A DNA stretch of 6,802 nucleotides from Candidatus Fermentibacterota bacterium (GTDB taxonomy: Bacteria > Fermentibacterota > Fermentibacteria > Fermentibacterales > JCC-6), in NCBI GenBank assembly GCA_030607835.1, contig JAUWJE010000103.1, positions 1 through 6,802 on the forward strand, in the 5' to 3' direction. The translations under genes were made by a program, and so were the position numbers. Below, piece after piece: positions 5,515-6,802 of the stretch. The notes beneath the pieces were generated by a model, which searched no databases, was not told the DNA's origin, and saw nothing but the letters and a program-made list of their open reading frames with translations. The number at the start of each line of letters is the position of its first letter. Position 1 is the stretch's first letter.

Positions 5515-6802
5515 TCATTTATCAGGTTGAACAGCATCTGATCGGCAGTACACGAAGAATATTCTGGATTGCCGGGATGCATAGAGGTTCTCATCCACGG
5601 ATACTGAGAAGAGTGAAACAGGATTGGGGAAGGCGCTCGAATCCTCAAAGATTGGATACCATCCCTTCATACGTTCGATCATATCGCGCTTGCCGATGAA
5701 ATGATCAATGTTTGTAATACACGTAATGTTCTGCATATCAAGGTATTTTTCCAATCCCTGATCATGTAGAATTGCCTGATATTCGTAGTTGTTGACAAGA
5801 CCATCCAGATTTACAACCCGATGTCTGCAGTAATATCCGACATATCCGGCATCCCACGATCCAATCACTGTCCCTTCATTGAGTGTGTTCAGGAAATCCA
5901 CGCCATTCCGCTCAGGTCTGCCGGAATCAGGAATCACAAATGAATACCCCTGCAGACGATCATGGGCATACACAATATTGAAAACTACAAGTCCCGCCAG
6001 AAGAATCCATGTAATACACTGTCTGAGCAACCTGTGCCTTATTTGTGCTAATAAAAGGACAGATGAAATCATTACTCCGAATATTACCGGGAACCAGTAA
6101 TAGGTATAGATATCCAAAAGCGAGTCGTACATGAAGGAATAATAGAGCAGAAGACACATTATATAACAACAGCAAACAGCCATCAGTTCCCTGATCGGAG
6201 TATATGCGGTTCTGAGAAACCATACTACTGTCCAGACAACTCCGCCTATAACTGCAAGCGAAACTAGAAGAGGAAGACGTCCTCCAAGGGTGGCATAACT
6301 GACAAAGTTCATTATTCCATGCTGGAAGAACTTTGTGTCTCCAGTTGCAAACAACTGTCTTAGAAGTTCACTGCCTGTAGCTGATTTAATGTATCCTGAA
6401 ACGGGGAATATTCCCCCGAAATACAGCTTGTTTACTATCACATACAGTATCAGATAGATCATCACCGGAAGCCCTGTGCGAAGTGCATCACGGAACCTTC
6501 CAGAAAGAATGAAGATCAGACAGACTCCGAAGACAAGGGCAAGTGAATCCAGCCTGGCCATGCAGGGTGCGATAAGGGAAATGGAAAGCGGCCACGTGCT
6601 GTACATTCCGCGAAGTGAACGGGTAAAGAGAAGAAGACTTGTCCCGTAACAGAAGATCAGAAGTCCGGTCTCCATTCCTGACAGGGCTCCCTTGCTCCAG
6701 AACCAGAAATTCAGAAGCCAGAAGGCAGCGGCTGCGACTGAAAGGAGGATTTTCTTCGTATTCTCAATCAGGATTCTGTAAAGAACAAAACCACTTGCCG
6801 CG
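5515..6802 (-). CDS. Polytopic GT-C / GT39-like glycosyltransferase membrane protein, N-terminus cut by right window edge
   Basis: The frame is open to the right edge: 42 further codons without a stop precede the Met at 6675, so the Met is internal and 428 residues are visible. About eight hydrophobic helices are seen (such as ILLSVAAAAFWLL, WPLSISLIAPCMA, GLPVMIYLILYVI, WFPVIFGVMISSVLLL, ITWILLAGLVVFNIVYA), followed by a soluble C-terminal domain of roughly 145 residues. The SGMETG stretch at the edge and the later RLD (41-43 counting from that Met) resemble the SGMET...RPD pattern of GT-C enzymes that use lipid-linked sugars. So do GSWDAGYVGYY (272-282) and VNLDGLVNN (288-296) in the soluble domain. 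Such proteins transfer sugars to envelope polymers or glycolipids outside the membrane; donor and acceptor are unknown. The catalytic first loop would be outside the window. The stop is TGA 5517-5515. The last codons are duplicated at 3796-3842. Confidence 0.75.
   Translation of the reverse strand, partial: AASGFVLYRILIENTKKILLSVAAAAFWLLNFWFWSKGALSGMETGLLIFCYGTSLLLFTRSLRGMYSTWPLSISLIAPCMARLDSLALVFGVCLIFILSGRFRDALRTGLPVMIYLILYVIVNKLYFGGIFPVSGYIKSATGSELLRQLFATGDTKFFQHGIMNFVSYATLGGRLPLLVSLAVIGGVVWTVVWFLRTAYTPIRELMAVCCCYIMCLLLYYSFMYDSLLDIYTYYWFPVIFGVMISSVLLLAQIRHRLLRQCITWILLAGLVVFNIVYAHDRLQGYSFVIPDSGRPERNGVDFLNTLNEGTVIGSWDAGYVGYYCRHRVVNLDGLVNNYEYQAILHDQGLEKYLDMQNITCITNIDHFIGKRDMIERMKGWYPIFEDSSAFPNPVSLFSVSVDENLYASRQSRIFFVYCRSDAVQPDK
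5528..5574 (-). repeat. 47-base direct repeat, copy within the 3' end of the GT-C-like gene
   Basis: This is the partner of 3796-3842, 1,732 bases away in the same orientation, with 43 of 47 bases identical. It encodes residues RQSRIFFVYCRSDAVQ just before the stop. Its centre is the ten-base palindrome AGAATATTCT, and it is bounded by CGGCA and TGCCG, features that a dispersed repeat might also have. The two copies bracket kamA and the 27-codon gene. Confidence 0.7.

Noticed and set aside
1..6802. CRISPR arrays, tRNA or rRNA genes, transposases, integrases
   Set aside because: I looked for spaced direct repeats, cloverleaf-like segments and transposase or recombinase motifs and found none.

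Overview
The window is bacterial and entirely minus-strand: every convincing gene reads right to left. The sequence does not name the organism. Support for a bacterium comes from Shine-Dalgarno sites, a two-domain universal stress protein, a GT84 glucan synthase and a KamA-type radical SAM enzyme. Arginine is often written AGA/AGG and isoleucine often ATA, which argues against an enterobacterium. The GT84 enzyme makes a cell with a periplasm likely. I would guess an uncultured Gram-negative lineage, with low confidence.

Layout in order of transcription. (1) 6802-5515: the 3' two-thirds or so of a polytopic GT-C type glycosyltransferase-like membrane protein, cut by the right window edge. (2) 5309-4227: a complete KamA-family radical SAM protein of 360 residues. 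(3) 4226-3596: a 631-base stretch without a conventional gene. It holds a 27-codon single-pass membrane peptide with a near-ideal ribosome binding site (4072-3989), several short inverted repeats, a 47-base near-copy of the 3' end of gene 1, and a plausible promoter. (4) 3595-2630: a tandem UspA-domain protein. (5) 2586-1: the first 862 codons of a cyclic beta-1,2-glucan synthase-type protein (GT84, NdvB/ChvB), running off the left edge. This last gene is an open frame with no stop across the whole left 2.6 kb.

Genes 4 and 5 are 43 bases apart with no terminator between them and probably form a stress/envelope operon: a universal stress protein followed by an enzyme for periplasmic (often osmoregulated) glucans. 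Genes 1 and 2 are separated by about 200 bases, and their link to the operon is positional only.

Nothing here proves a new system. The items most worth a second look are the 27-residue membrane peptide, the 47-base duplicated gene tail flanking the kamA block, the hairpin that displays the Shine-Dalgarno of the stress gene in its loop, and the KamA protein's altered active-site signature.
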